A stretch of 64,000 bases of DNA from Steromphala cineraria (Eukaryota > Mollusca > Gastropoda > Trochida > Trochidae). Each line of letters begins with the position of its first letter. Positions within the stretch are counted from its first letter, which is position 1. Positions 46,121 to 58,230 of the stretch are shown one piece after another. The translations under genes and the position numbers were made by a program. Below the pieces are notes generated by a model, which had not been told where the DNA came from, did not search any database, and saw only the letters and a list, made by a program, of their open reading frames with translations. The stretch covers positions 14,826,584 to 14,890,583 of the forward strand of contig OU744725.1 in NCBI GenBank assembly GCA_916613615.1, written 5' to 3'.

Positions 46121-48207
46121 TAACAGTCTTACTGTAAAGTAAATTAATGTGTAGTTTTACTAGAAAGAAGAGCCAGCTATCTGTGTGTATGAAGCCAGAT
46201 TTGTATGATTTGTAGAGAATCGGTCAAGAAAATCTTCAGCAGTTTGCTTAACAAGCAGATCCTTAGACCTCGGACATTCTTTTTGGAGCGGTGTTGATGC
46301 ATTAGATAACAAGATAAGACCTCTTCATATGGCATGGTTATTGAAAACCATTGGTTGATATTTGAAATTTGTTTACCCTTTAATGCGGCTGTAGATTTTG
46401 AAATGCTATACCACATATTTAACTTAACCTAAGATTGTCTGTATAGAACCATACCGATTTCTTTTTATGTGAAATATGCAGTAAGTGTAAATAATATTCT
46501 GTATTTCATTGTGTTATACAGCTTAAACTTACAAAGATTTGTCATAAGTTATGTTTTATGATGTGTGTAAAATGACCTAAAAACTCTTTTCTTGACAAAA
46601 ACTTCATTGTACAAATGTTTTACAATGTCTCAAATTTTGTTTGTTGATAATGGAACTTTCCAACGATAAAGTGCTATATGCTCTTTGTAAATATATTCCT
46701 ATTGTTATATATATATATACGGTATATATCTTTTCCAATGACAATCCTTCTGTACAGTTTGAATACTTTCCTATTTCTGAATTTCTTGTATCAGTAAAGA
46801 TTCTTTTATCATTTGACAGCCATTTTGCTAAAAAGTTCTTCTTGGTTATTTGTTAAGTAGTATTCTTTCCTAGATTTGTCATTGTACATAAGTTCTACCC
46901 AGTGCCTACTCTAGTTCAGCGTAGACTTTGCCAACCTGGTTCTTGCCTTCCATGTTACGGTAAGTTCCGATGGCTGAGTGAATGTCGTTTAAGAATATAC
47001 AGTGCAGGCCAGGTATGCTCAGCTTTGAGAAAGTGTATGAAACTAGATACCTTGAAAAATACTTATCCAAAAGACCCCTTATGTTGGTGAGAATCACAAA
47101 AACATCATAATATTAAATAGGTTCTTGAGTCATTATGATCAATTTTACATATTCTGAAAAATGGACAATTCAGTGAGGATTCTGAGGTAAAGAAAATGAT
47201 TTTGCAATGCTCAGTATGATTTAGACCAATTACTCTGGAGAAGTTGTAAGTGAAATCCTGAGAATGCTTTCTGTGTGTCTTTGAATACAATTACATTTAC
47301 CATATTCAACGTAATAAGTGCCCTCTCCTTATAACCTGTGGACTTTTACATCAAAAATGGTTTGAAGACTTGATTTCAGACCTCCTTTTTAATCACGGTA
47401 ATTGGATTTGTTACTTTTCGCTAAAATCTATATGCAGTTCGAGAATATACAAACATTTTTATCATTTGACTGAATGATTAAGACATTTTAAGAAGCGCCT
47501 CCTCTTTCCAATTTTTTAACCGCCCAGGGTGCATATGGTGCCATAATTTCTTTGTGAATTTAAATTTTAAAAAATCAAAAGGTTTTAAGAAAATGTCTGT
47601 TTCAACTATTTTTCAATTTCAATCACTCATTCGCCACTATGTTAGAAAGTTGTCAATTCATATGCATAGCTTTTATTGATTACCATAAAAGAGAAAAATT
47701 TCACTTTGCAATTATGGTTATTTTTGGGAATGAAATATTGATTTTAATAAATGACTGAATCATGGGAGCACTTCTAGCACTTGTTTGCAATATTTGAAAT
47801 GATTAAAATTTGGGACCCAAGGAAAATATGTGTGGTTGAATTATAGGAGATGTCAAATAAATAGAAAAATTACAGTATCATAAGTCACTTTAACTGATAT
47901 AATTCTAACCTCCTATGCTTTTGAACATGTGGCTGATTCAGAATGAAGTAAAATTATTTTATGATTTAAATAGAATTGTTAATTATGTTTCCAGCTAGTG
48001 AAGATCTAGGATCATGAGTGAACAAATCCACAGAAGGTAGTGGCCTATGCAAGTCTCTGCAAACTGAACAATGTAGATTTTGCATATATATGTACATTTC
48101 ATGACTAATGTATATTAAGTGAAAAACAATCATGTGCTTTTAAGTACTGAATTCAATTTAATCATCAGCTTGTTTTTCACATATTTGTATACATATTATT
48201 TCATCAA
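46121..48207. other. 3' flank of the SYTL gene, nothing recognised
   Basis: AT-rich non-coding sequence. Short ORFs (for example around 46902) show no protein-like conservation or splice structure I can support. It may include the rest of the 3' UTR. Confidence 0.5.
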
Positions 48208-48211
48208 TTAA

Positions 48212-48567
48212 AGGGGCAGTAGCACGTTTTTAGGGGAAATATAAGGTGATGTCAGGAAAATGAAAATAAATGGTTCCAATCGAAAGACAATGTATATAAA
48301 CTAAATGGAGCAGTAATAATTCAAATATATAATGTAAAGTTAAGCCATGCGATACCCTTTTCTTTCACAAAATGAATTAAAGGTGTTCACACAAAATGGC
48401 CGCCAATGGATTTTTTTTAAATCTTCATACTTTGTACTCTGACTATGGATAATCGGCTTGTGTAATGAGATTTTTGACACTATTAAAATAATACATTTAG
48501 CATTAACTTACAATTATCAGTGAAAAATTTAAAATATAAAATTATCAAAAAATGTGCTACTGCCCCT
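48212..48567. mobile_element. 356-bp TTAA-flanked MITE (Kolobok/T2-like), copy 2
   Basis: Same family and exactly the same length as 185-540 but in reverse orientation. TTAA lies at 48208-48211 and 48568-48571. The inverted ends read AGGGGCAGTAGCACGTTTTT and GTGCTACTGCCCCT. Internal 'aatggccgccaatggat' matches 'atccattggcggccatt' of copy 1. Confidence 0.88.
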
Positions 48568-48571
48568 TTAA

Positions 48572-49539
48572 GACATTCAGGTGCTATTCTATCAGCAAGC
48601 ATCATTGTTTAATAATAGCATTTGTTCATTTAAAGAATTGGTTCTTTAAGATTTTAGCAATTTATCTTAGCTTATTCCATCTACTAATGTTAACTAACCA
48701 AATATAATCAATCAGATTGTAATAAGTTATATCAAATAAAAAATGTGTATACAAAGCCATGCTGAAGAGTGGCATAATTTGAACATGTTATTTGTCATTT
48801 CAACATTTATACATTTCCATGGTGTAAAATTTTTATGGAAATTTAATCATTTTCTCTTTTGACACTGCATCATAACCTTAGAATAATTATTATCTCTGAG
48901 TGAAATAAATAAACTAACACCTACTATAATGAGATAGAGCGACAATTAGCAATTGAAAACATTTGACCATATTATACTTAAATCTTTTAAATAATGTCGC
49001 ATTAGATTACTTAACATGCATCCAGCTTCAGTGTACAACATTGTAACCATTCATTCACTCATTGTATGTAAACCATGGAAAGGGATGGTAATATGGGTTT
49101 TCTCAAATATTTTGTTATTACCTGATTTATATACGTTATATACAAACTTAATCTCTTTATCAATCTTTCATACATTAAAACAGCTTACAACTACTTTGTT
49201 TTGTTTTGTTGTGTTTAGTTATTTACATGTACTTTGTGTTGATGACATCATTGTTCTTTGTTGTTCACAGTGTTTATAAGAGTTTCAAATATCCAAAGGT
49301 TGCAGAGTTTTTTCAGTCTGATTGAAATTGACCGTGTTTCGAAGGAAACAAAATATATAATATGTATAAGTGCTTTTCTCTCCACAACGGTCTGAAATCA
49401 CCAATGCGAGGTGCTTGTTCAACGCCAGCGCAGACAAAACCTAGTCACAAGCGGGCCAATTACATCGTCCCTTTCAAAAACCAACATGGCAACGATCATG
49501 TAGGAGGAGGAGTTACGCCCCCCTAGCTCTGATATTGAA
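48572..49539. other. Intergenic stretch, nothing recognised
   Basis: AT-rich sequence with no supported gene or element. Confidence 0.5.
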
Positions 49540-49680
49540 AGCTTTTGTCCTTGTGATTGGCTAGATGAGCTTACATCAGAACATGCAGGTAATGGGAGTG
49601 CCTTCAGACTGTGCATGAAAGGAAAGCCGGACTGGGTGTGGTTCGAACCCCAATAGAGATAATATTTTTATACTCTTTTT
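49540..49680. other. Possible tRNA-derived SINE relic
   Basis: An A-box-like TGGCTAGATGAG (near 49558) and an exact B-box-like GGTTCGAACCC (near 49639) lie about 80 bp apart, wider than in a tRNA. A related but decayed segment is at 33420-33540. No tRNA cloverleaf is evident. Weak call. Confidence 0.3.
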
Positions 49681-51424
49681 CCTTGAAGCACAGTTGATTT
49701 CATTCTCTCCCCACAGAGGCAACTCAGTCATACCTGAATTAGCCTCTGTTCTATTACGGCTAATACACGGGACAGAAAAGTAGAAATCTGATTGGAGGCA
49801 ATCGAAGTTAGTTGTGCAATCAGCGACGCTGTTTCAAAAGGGGTCATTCGCAAAAGCTCGGCTACTCCCGGCTATTCCCGGTGATTCGGCATTCAGGGGA
49901 GATAACTCTTCCTTCTACAAAACATTGCTTTTTTACCTTCTCATTAGTTTTTAGCTCACCTTTACAAAGTAAATGTGAGCTTATGTCATGGCGCTTCGTC
50001 CGTCGTCCGTCTGTCTGTCCGTCCGTCCGTCCGTCTGTCTGTCTGTCCGTCCGTCTGTAAACTTTCAGAAAAAAGACTACTCCTCCTAAACGAATCCAGA
50101 TATCATTCTGAAATTGGAGTATGTTATACCCATGGTGATTCCTCACAGAAAGGTAGACGTTTCAGTTTTGAGAATCCAAGATGGCCGCCATGGCAGCCAT
50201 ATTGAATTTTCAATTAGATTTCATGAAAAAGACTACTCCTCCTAAACGAATCCGGATATCATTCTGAAATTGTAGTATGTTATACCCATGGTGATTCCTC
50301 ACAGAAAGGTAGACGTTTCAGTTTTGAGAATCCAAGATGGCCGCCATTGCAGCCATATTGAATTTTCAATTAGATTTCACGAAAAAGACTACTCCTCCTA
50401 AACGAATCCAGATATCATTCTGAAATTGTAGTATGTTATACCCATGGTGATTCCTCACAGAAAGGTAGACGTTTCAGTTTTGAGAATCCAAGATGGCCGC
50501 TATGGCAGCCATATTGAATTTTCAATTAGATTTCAGGAAAAAGACTACTCCTCCTAATCGAATCCAGATATCATTCTGAAATTGTAGTATGTTATACCCA
50601 TGGTGATTCCTCACAGAAAGGTAGACGTTTCAGTTTTGAGAATCAAAGATGGCCGCCATGGCAGCCATATTGAATTTTCAATTAGATTTCACGAAAAAGA
50701 CTACACCTCCTAAACGAATGCAGATATCATTCTGAAATTGTAGTATGTTATACCCATGGTGATTCCTCACAGAAAGGTAGACGTTTCAGTTTTGAGAATC
50801 CAAGATGGCCGCTATGGCAGCCATATTGAATTTTCAATTAGATTTCATGAAAAGAGTACTCTTTCTAAACCAATCTAGATATCATTCTGAAATTGTAGTA
50901 TGTTATAACTATGGTGATTCCGCACAGAAAGGTAAACGTTTCAGTTTTGAGAATCCAAGATGGCTGCAATAGCAGCCATATTGAATTTTCAATGAGATTT
51001 CATGAAAATGACTACTTCTCCTAAACCAATCTAGATATCATTTTCATATTGTAGTATGTTATACCTATAGTGATTCCTCCCACAAAGGTAGACGTTTCAG
51101 TTTTGAGAACCAAAGATGGCCGCGATAGCATCCATATTGACTTTTCAGCTGCAAATGACGCATCATTATTACTAAATTTTAAGCTTTCATCAAGTGATCA
51201 CTCGCACTATATAAATTCTCTAATTTGAACTTACTAATCATAATATTATCTTGAATATGGAATATTTAAGATTGTCATGCAAGTTTTTCTTTATTTTTAA
51301 GTGTTTCTAAAACATTAAGATGAAAGACAAACATAATTAATTAATTTGTTTAGAAGATTTATGGAATTAGCTGCAAAAACCCAATGACATTAAACATCAT
51401 GTTGAATTTTGAACCATTATATTC

Positions 51425-52330
51425 CTTTAAATACCACACAAAAGGGGTCAACCAGAGTTCAGATATTCCTGTTGAGTCTAATACACATCCCAATACAGGC
51501 TGCTAGCATCACAGTCTCTGCTGCTAGTCTGTTGCATAATCAACCTGACCCAATTGATAGGGTAGAGCATTATGCTATATTGCCATGTGTATGCAATAAG
51601 AGTTATGGAAATTAGACTTGTATTCTCATGACAGTGATATGTTCTCTCTAAGAATAACAACTTACACAAAACTTGTCAACAATAAGCTTTGTGTTTAGCA
51701 ATCTACATGATAAGTTGATGTGGAAAGAGTTATTTTGCATCAGGTTCCAGTTCCTGTGTTTTACTCATATTTGTACCATTTCTATATCTAACAGAAGTTC
51801 TTCTTGACACAAAATCAATTTAGGACATAAGCTAACTATATTTTGTGAAATTATATATATTTTTCACAACAATTCATGTTCTTTTCCGTCAAGTCTTTTA
51901 ATACCACACATAAGGGCTTACCCAGAGTTCAGGTTTACATGCTTAGCACACTAGGATGCTTCTCCAAATATACGTACACAAAGCCAAATACACAAATTGC
52001 TACACTCTCCTTAAGGATCTGGGGCTAGCAGCCCTGCCTGCTTGTATATTGCATAGTAATCCTGACCTAATTGATAATTAGAACATAATGGACTTTATGG
52101 AAAGTATATAAATTGTCTTTATGAAAAGTATACTTGTATTCTATTAAAAGTAATACTTTTTACAAATAACAATTTAAACAACTCAAGAATTAGGTTTTTG
52201 TGTACAACAATCTGCACGATGAGTTAATATTAACAAGTTAAGAATCTGCTTTTATGTTCAGTAATCTACATGATAAGTTAATAATAGAGGTATTTTGTAT
52301 CAGGTTCCAGTTCCAATACCATATGTTTTA
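51425..52330. repeat. Degenerate ~475-bp tandem duplication inside family 4
   Basis: 'aataccacacaaaaggggtc' (51432) and 'aataccacacataagggctt' (51900) open two units. Both close with 'atctacatgataagtt...caggttccagttcc' (about 51703 and 52265). The units have diverged considerably. Confidence 0.7.
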
Positions 52331-53314
52331 TAAATACCTGTAAAAATAAATGATAATTGTATCATGCTGAAGGGGTTCTGGGAACAACATGTCATCATAG
52401 AAGTCATTATTTTTCAATTAGATTTCAGGCCAAGTACTACTCCTACTAAATCAATTAAGATATCATTCTGAAAAGTGAGTATTTTTTTATATAGTGATTC
52501 CTGACAAAGACGCATTTATTTTATTATCAAGAATCCAAGATGGTCAATATGTCAATTATATTGAATTTTCAATCAGATTTCATGAAATTCATTGAAAAGA
52601 ATACATTTCCTGATCAATCAAATCAATGTCATTATATTTGTATTGATACGCTTGTTGTAATATTTATCAACACTATAAATACAGTTACAAAAAACTGTAT
52701 GAATCATCTTTATCTGCGAACAGCCTGAAGCATGACTGTTTTAATAAATCCTTTCCGTTTTACATAATTCCTGACACTTCATATATGGCAAATAACATAG
52801 CCAGTGAGGGATAAATATACATTTTATAATCATCTATATCTGATTACGGTCTGAACAATGATTATCTAGATAATTATAATGATCATTCAATTCAAACAAA
52901 TCCTTTTCAAAAGCATTTAAAATTATTAAATTTGTTCACTCCAAACACTAACTGTTAGGTTTTTTAGTCCTTTGTTCCCATGCATTTAATTTATTCCAAA
53001 TTGAAAAATTTTGGTTAATGAATAACAAATTATCTTTTATTTTGTTTGTCATGCTAATAAAAGATATCATTTAATATTCATCTTCAAAACTAATTGAACA
53101 GCTGTCTGAACAATTTTTTTTTTAGAAAGTCTTTCACACCAATTCTCTCTGCTAGTTAAGATACTTCAATAAACATATTACTGAGTTGACCTCCAGATTA
53201 TTTCCATTGCAAACCTCTCTTCTACCCCCAACCCTTCTATCCCCCCTTTCCCTCCTCCCCTTTTTTCTCCTGTCCTTCCCTTGAAAACCTCTCTTCTATC
53301 CCACATTCCTTCTA

Positions 53315-53335
53315 CCCCCCCCCCCCCCCCCCCCC
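53315..53335. repeat. Poly-C run of 21
   Basis: Homopolymer of 21 cytosines in a pyrimidine-rich tract (53205-53360). It is prone to slippage and assembly error. Confidence 0.9.
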
Positions 53336-54493
53336 TTTCCCCATCTATCCTTCCAGCCCCTCTCCTGCAACTCTCCTCTAAAGAGTATCTGTATTGCATA
53401 TTGAAATGAGGGGAGGACACTCACTATATAGAATAACAGTAACTTACATAAGAGGATAAGTTACATAAGCTACATGCAGGTGCAAGAGGTCATCATAGAT
53501 CATCATATCTAGTAATTAGCATCAAACCCCCATGTTGCTAGCCTATTCTGACCAATCAGTTTGCACTATCATATGTCAAGATTTAAGATATTTAGAAATC
53601 TTCAGTTAGAATTACATGAGACATTGACCTGGACAGTTTACTTTGGCAATTGGACCTATCACTAGCTGAATTTGTGATTTGTGTCAGAGGGATATATTCC
53701 TAATGTTTATGTGCATCATCTTTTTAGTTTTTTGGAAGTTGAGAGTGTGACTAAATGAATACTCCTAAACCAATCAAGATATCATAATGAAATTAATACA
53801 GATGCCCACATAAAAGTAGCATTTTGAAGATTAAAAAGTCCAAGATGGTCACCAATTTAGCCATAGATATACAAAAAAGTTATACAAAAACCTACTGCTT
53901 GTTAACAAATCATGATTATATCATTCTTGTATTAATGTTTGTTCAAGCTCTAGTGGTTTCCAACAGAAGAATAGCATTTTAAAAGATAAAAAAATCATGA
54001 TGGCAGCCATAATCAATTATCATATAAAAGATGGTTACACAATTAAACCATATTACCACATCATTCATTTTAAGGTGAGCTTCTGTACCCTCGGTACTTT
54101 TATTATTTGGTAGATTATTAAAATAAAATTTATCATAAAACAAAAAACAATTTACACAATTATAAAACAGTATGTTTCTAATGAAAAACCTTATCCATAT
54201 CTGATTTTCAAATATTTCCCCTCTCACACTGTTAATGAAAAATAAACCTAAAGGCATGATACTTTCGAAAGTCACTGTACGACCATTGAGAATTCCTAAA
54301 GTCGTTGATATCCAAAAGGTGTTTTCATTGGCTGCAGATAAGGGAGATATCTCAAGTTACAAGTTTTTGCCGCTAGGGCAATCTGCCGGAACCCCAGGAT
54401 CTAGGCGTAATAGAACAGAGGCTAATTCAGGTATGACTGAGTTGCCTCTGTGGGGAGAGAATGAGTTGATTTTAATCAGTCTGAGAAGATTTT

Positions 54494-55041
54494 TATCCCA
54501 CCGGTATGTAATACCGTGGGATATAGTCATCGCCCTGTCCGTCCGTCCGTCCGTCCGTCCGTAATCATTTCGTTTCCGGAGCAGAATTCAAAAACCGGTC
54601 CACATATCTTTCTTAAACTTTACATGTGTATTGCCCACCTACTGAAGTGGTGGCTTTTGATATTTACACATTTCTGAAAATTTTATTTTTTATTATTTCC
54701 ATGAAAACGACTCTTATTTGGACTCTGTTCATGAAAGGTTTCGTTTCCGGAGCAGAACTCAAAAACCGGTCCACATATCTTTCTGAAACTTCACATGTGT
54801 ATTGCCCACCTACTGAAGTGGTGCCTTTTGATATTTTCACATTTCTGAAAATTTAATTTTTTATTATTTCCATGGAAACGGCTCTAATATGGACTCTGTT
54901 CATGAAAGGTTTCATTTCATATATATTAGCTTATACTATTATGAACCTTGCTTGAAAAATTTACAATCATCTTTCAAAGGTTTACATCTTACGATCATGT
55001 GGAACCGGTGGGATATGTCATCTTCTGATGACTCTTGTTAA
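54494..55041 (+). mobile_element. Family 3 hairpin-headed tandem-monomer element
   Basis: Begins with the hairpin TATCCCACCGGTAT gta ATACCGTGGGATA, then GTCC repeated six times. Two ~170-bp monomers follow, starting 'tttcgtttccggagcagaa' (about 54568 and 54738). The end 'aaccggtgggatatgtcatc' restates the hairpin arm. Same plan as families 1, 2 and 4 with unrelated sequence. Confidence 0.75.
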
Positions 55042-55139
55042 CTTAGGAAACAGGTGTTGATATATTAAGTATGTGGTGGCACGTGGTCCTGTGCCTAGCT
55101 CAGTTGATCGCTATGGATTTTCTCATAAACTATTTAAGA

Positions 55140-56490
55140 TAGAATAACCAAATTTTCTGTGTGTCTTCAGGGCATCAATACCTTGATGGAGGTTTTAAAT
55201 CAGAACTGAACAATTATTGTTTAGCGAGTTATTAAGCAAAGAAAAGTGACACGTTTCATTAATTTTGACGTAATTGCACATAATAAAGGGGCATAACCCT
55301 TGTCTGCTGAAATTTTCAAGATTGCAAAGATAGGGTTGTGACATGTGTAAATGCTCTCTGGACCTTTGGGACGTACTTACATTAATTCCAAAGCAAAAAA
55401 AGTGACGGGTTTTGTTAATTTTGACGTAATCACACTAAATAAAGGCATTAACTCTGCGCTTTTCAATTTTCAAGTTGCTAAAATAGTTTTGTGACATATG
55501 TAAATACTCCCTGTACCTTTGCGAAGTACCGTATTTCCTCTAATAAGCGCCCGGGCGTTTATTTTTTCAGCACCCCTTTACCCCCCGGCGCTTATTAGAG
55601 GCCCGGCGTTTATTGGAGACCCGGCGCTTATTTCTTTCAAAGAGATTTGAACTTTGTTTTAAGTCGTCTTTTACCATGATTACCTGTAAAATGTTAACTG
55701 AGGGAGCATTTATCTAATGATTAGGGCCCGGCGGTTATTAGAGACTCGGCGCTTATAAGAGGCCCGGCGCTTATTTTCTCAACTACCTATGACCCCCCGG
55801 CGCTTATTAGAGGCCCGGCCCTTATTGGAGACTCGGCGCTTATTAGAGGAAATACGGTACTTCTTTTCTGAAGCAAACAAAAAGTGAGGAGGTTTTGTTA
55901 ATTTTGACGTTATTGCACTTAACAAAGGGGCATAACATTGACAGGTTAATTTTCAAAGTTGCTTAAATAGGGTTGTGAAATGTATATGCTCCCTGGACCT
56001 TTGGGAAGTACTTGTATACATTTCCGAAGCAAAAAAAAGTGACACGTTTTGGTTAATTTTGATAAGATTATACCCTTTACGGCTTAAATTTTCAAAGTTG
56101 CTAAAGTAAGGTTGTTACATATGTAAATGCTCCCTGGAACTTTGTGAAGTACTTCTATATATTTCCGAAGCAAAAAATAATGATCCTTTTCATTAATTTT
56201 GACGTAATCACACTTTTTAAAGAGCATTAACCCTCAGCGCTTCAATTTCCAAAATTGCAAAAGTAGGTTTATGACAAATGTAAATGCTCCCTAGACCATT
56301 GGGATCAACATTTTTTACATTTTCAAAGCCAAAACATCGACGGTTTTAGCAAATTTTGACATAACTAATAACATAATAAACATAATGTGACATAACTCTT
56401 GCACGATTAAATTTTCAAATTTGCGAAATAGGGTTGTGACTTATGTATGACGCTAGTGTTTTTGTTTTCCAAAACAAAAACGCAAGCGTC
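55140..56490 (-). mobile_element. Family 5 tandem-monomer element, reverse orientation, with terminal hairpin
   Basis: About seven ~150-158-bp monomers marked by 'ttaattttgacgtaat' (55260, 55418, 55898, 56055, 56200 and others) and 'taaatgctccctggacctttg'. The right end (56449-56490) is a ~20-bp-armed hairpin, GACGCTAGTGTTTTTGTTTT with AAAACAAAAACGCAAGCGTC. No (GTCC)n is visible. One monomer is split by the MITE at 55530. The left boundary is uncertain. Confidence 0.55.
55530..55856. mobile_element. 327-bp GC-rich MITE with GTAC duplication
   Basis: Inverted ends CGTATTTCCTCTAATAAGCG (left) and CGCTTATTAGAGGAAATACG (right). GTAC lies on both sides (55526-55529 and 55857-55860), while uninterrupted sister monomers have one 'gaagtacttc'. 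Internal GGCGCTTATTAGAG and CCCGGCG motifs repeat in tandem, and GC content contrasts with the AT-rich host element. Confidence 0.85.
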
Positions 56491-56797
56491 GGCATCGATG
56501 AAAATTTATCATATTCCAGCTACATCAGATATGAAAACGTGTTGTTTAAAAATAAATCGTCAAAATGAATCATAATATTCAGTCAGGTAACACTACAAAC
56601 AACCTTTATTGACGATAGTTACAGACGTGGTTAATCCAAAGGATAGATGATTTTGCAAGCAGGCCGTAAGCTGGATTGCATTTCTTATCACAGTGTCACT
56701 GTCACTATATGGAAAATATTCTGCAAAATATATCAGTAGAAAAGATTATTTTTACGAACTTTAGAACAATTTAAAACGTTTAACTGTCAAACATACC

Positions 56798-57140
56798 ATT
56801 CTCTCCCCACAGAGGCAGATCAAATCATGAAATGTTTATATAGCCTCTGTTCTATTACGCCAAAATCAGTGGGTTCCGGCAGAAAAATTTCATCACAATG
56901 CATTTGAATTTCTTTATCAAATGACAACGCTTCTCGCATGCAAAGGGTGGTTCATATCACAATGTCTTTGCCATGATTTAGTAGCTAAATGATGATTTAA
57001 GAACATCGTCGCTGATTGCACAACTAACTTTGATTGCCTCCAATCAGGCGTCTCCCATTCTATCCCACAAACTCGACGTAATATAACAGGCTGTATATAT
57101 CAACATTTCATTACGTGATCTACCTCTGTGAGGAGAGAAT
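56798..57140. mobile_element. Family R MITE, short copy
   Basis: 343-bp element with ~60-bp imperfect inverted ends starting ATTCTCTCCCCACAGAGGCA and ending TACCTCTGTGAGGAGAGAAT. It shares ends and the internal 'gcacaactaactttgattgc' (inverse) with the element at 49702-54462. It is immediately followed by the LINE fragment. Confidence 0.75.
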
Positions 57141-57164
57141 TAAATATACAGGCATCATGGTATC

Positions 57165-58230
57165 ATGCCTGAGTCACCCAAGAAAGCAGTTAAAAAGCCT
57201 TTGTTAAAGAAACCATCTTTTGATCCAGACCACTTGAAAAACTATCGGCCTGTGTCGAATCTTAGCTTCATCTCTAAATTAGTAGAGAGGGCAGTAGCAG
57301 ACCGTCTCTGCAAACACCTCGACCACCACAACCTCCTTGATAATGTTCAATCTGCATACAGAAACAACTTTTCGACAGAAACCGCTCTTTTGAGAGTCCT
57401 GAATGACCTGCGTATAAGGGTTGATAGAGGTATTATCGTCCTCCTTGTCATGTTAGATCTTACCTCAGGCTTTGATACAATCGACCATGATTGCCTGATG
57501 TTTCGACTGAAGAGTGAATGTCATGTAGATGGTAAAGCACTGGATTGGTTAAGCTCATATCTTTCTCACAGACAGCAAACTGTTCTTATTGATGGATGTC
57601 TTTCTGATCCCCAGTAGCTTGTGTGTGGTGTACCCCAAGGATCTGTACTGGGTCCGATATTATTCAACTTATACATAAATTCTTTGGGCAAAATCACTCA
57701 TGATCATGAAGTACAGCGCCATCAATATGCTGATGATTCGCAGCTGATGAAGATATTCCCGGCTGATAACCCAAGTGTAAGTGCAGCAATTCAAACTCTA
57801 TCACATTGCTATGATGATGTGAAGACTTGGATGTCCAAAAACCGACTCAAACTGAATGATGAGAAGACGGGGTGTCTCCTTGTTTGAACTAAGTCAAAGC
57901 TCAAGAATGTCAACTTACAGTCAATCACATTTGGACAATCAATCATTCCAATAGCATCTTCTGTGAAAGATCTCGGCGTCATCCTTGATCCAGAGCTCAC
58001 TATGACAAATCATGTGAATCACCTAACGAAAGTATCCTTCATGCAGCTAAGGAATATTGGCAATATAAGGAAATATCTGACGACAAAATCGGCAACTGTT
58101 CTTGTTCTCTCACTGGTCATGTCAAAGTTGGACTATTGCAATAGTCTGCTTGTTGGTGCCCCAAAGTCTGTTACTTCTAAGCTCCAACGAGTTCAAAACA
58201 CTGCTGCAAGGATTGTATCATATAGTAGAA
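57165..58230 (+). pseudogene. LINE reverse transcriptase fragment (L2/CR1/jockey-like), dead
   Basis: A 5'-truncated non-LTR retrotransposon RT. Motifs in order: DHLKNYRPVSNLSFISKLVE, QSAYRNNFSTETALLRV, MLDLTSGFDTIDHDCL (motif A), [17 protein letters not shown] (motif B), YADDSQL (catalytic), [26 protein letters not shown]. Stops interrupt it at 57615-57617 (TAG) and 57885-57887 (TGA). The frame ends near 58230 after RVQNTAARIVSYSRK, before the usual conserved tail, so the 3' part is lost or replaced. No endonuclease domain is present. Confidence 0.9.

Larger units (their letters stand above)
49953..54105 (+). mobile_element. Family 4 hairpin-headed tandem-monomer element
   Basis: Hairpin AGCTCACCTTTAC aaa GTAAATGTGAGCT at the start, then (GTCC/GTCT)n and GTAAACTTTC. 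About seven monomers of 157 bp follow (50070-51150), each with 'gactactcctcctaaacgaa' and 'aagatggccgccatggcagc'. After a long AT-rich part, decayed monomers recur near 52430 and 53750-54000. The end AAGGTGAGCTTCTGTACC repeats the hairpin arm. The element may itself have been enlarged by insertions. Confidence 0.7.
49702..54462. mobile_element. Inverted-repeat element (family R) opened up by a family 4 insertion
   Basis: 57-bp inverted ends (49702-49758 and 54406-54462) start ATTCTCTCCCCACAGAGGCA and match essentially perfectly. A short relative, 343 bp long, lies at 56798-57140. Bases 49953-54105 inside are a separate hairpin-headed element, so the original element was about 0.6 kb. Shared internal words include 'ttagttgtgcaatcagcgac'. 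Confidence 0.75.

Noticed and set aside
49639..49649. tRNA gene suggested by GGTTCGAACCC
   Set aside because: The A-box distance is too long and no acceptor or anticodon stem can be paired. At best a SINE relic.
53205..53360. Pyrimidine tract with poly-C as a telomere-like or regulatory element
   Set aside because: It is a simple low-complexity tract without telomeric units or neighbouring genes.
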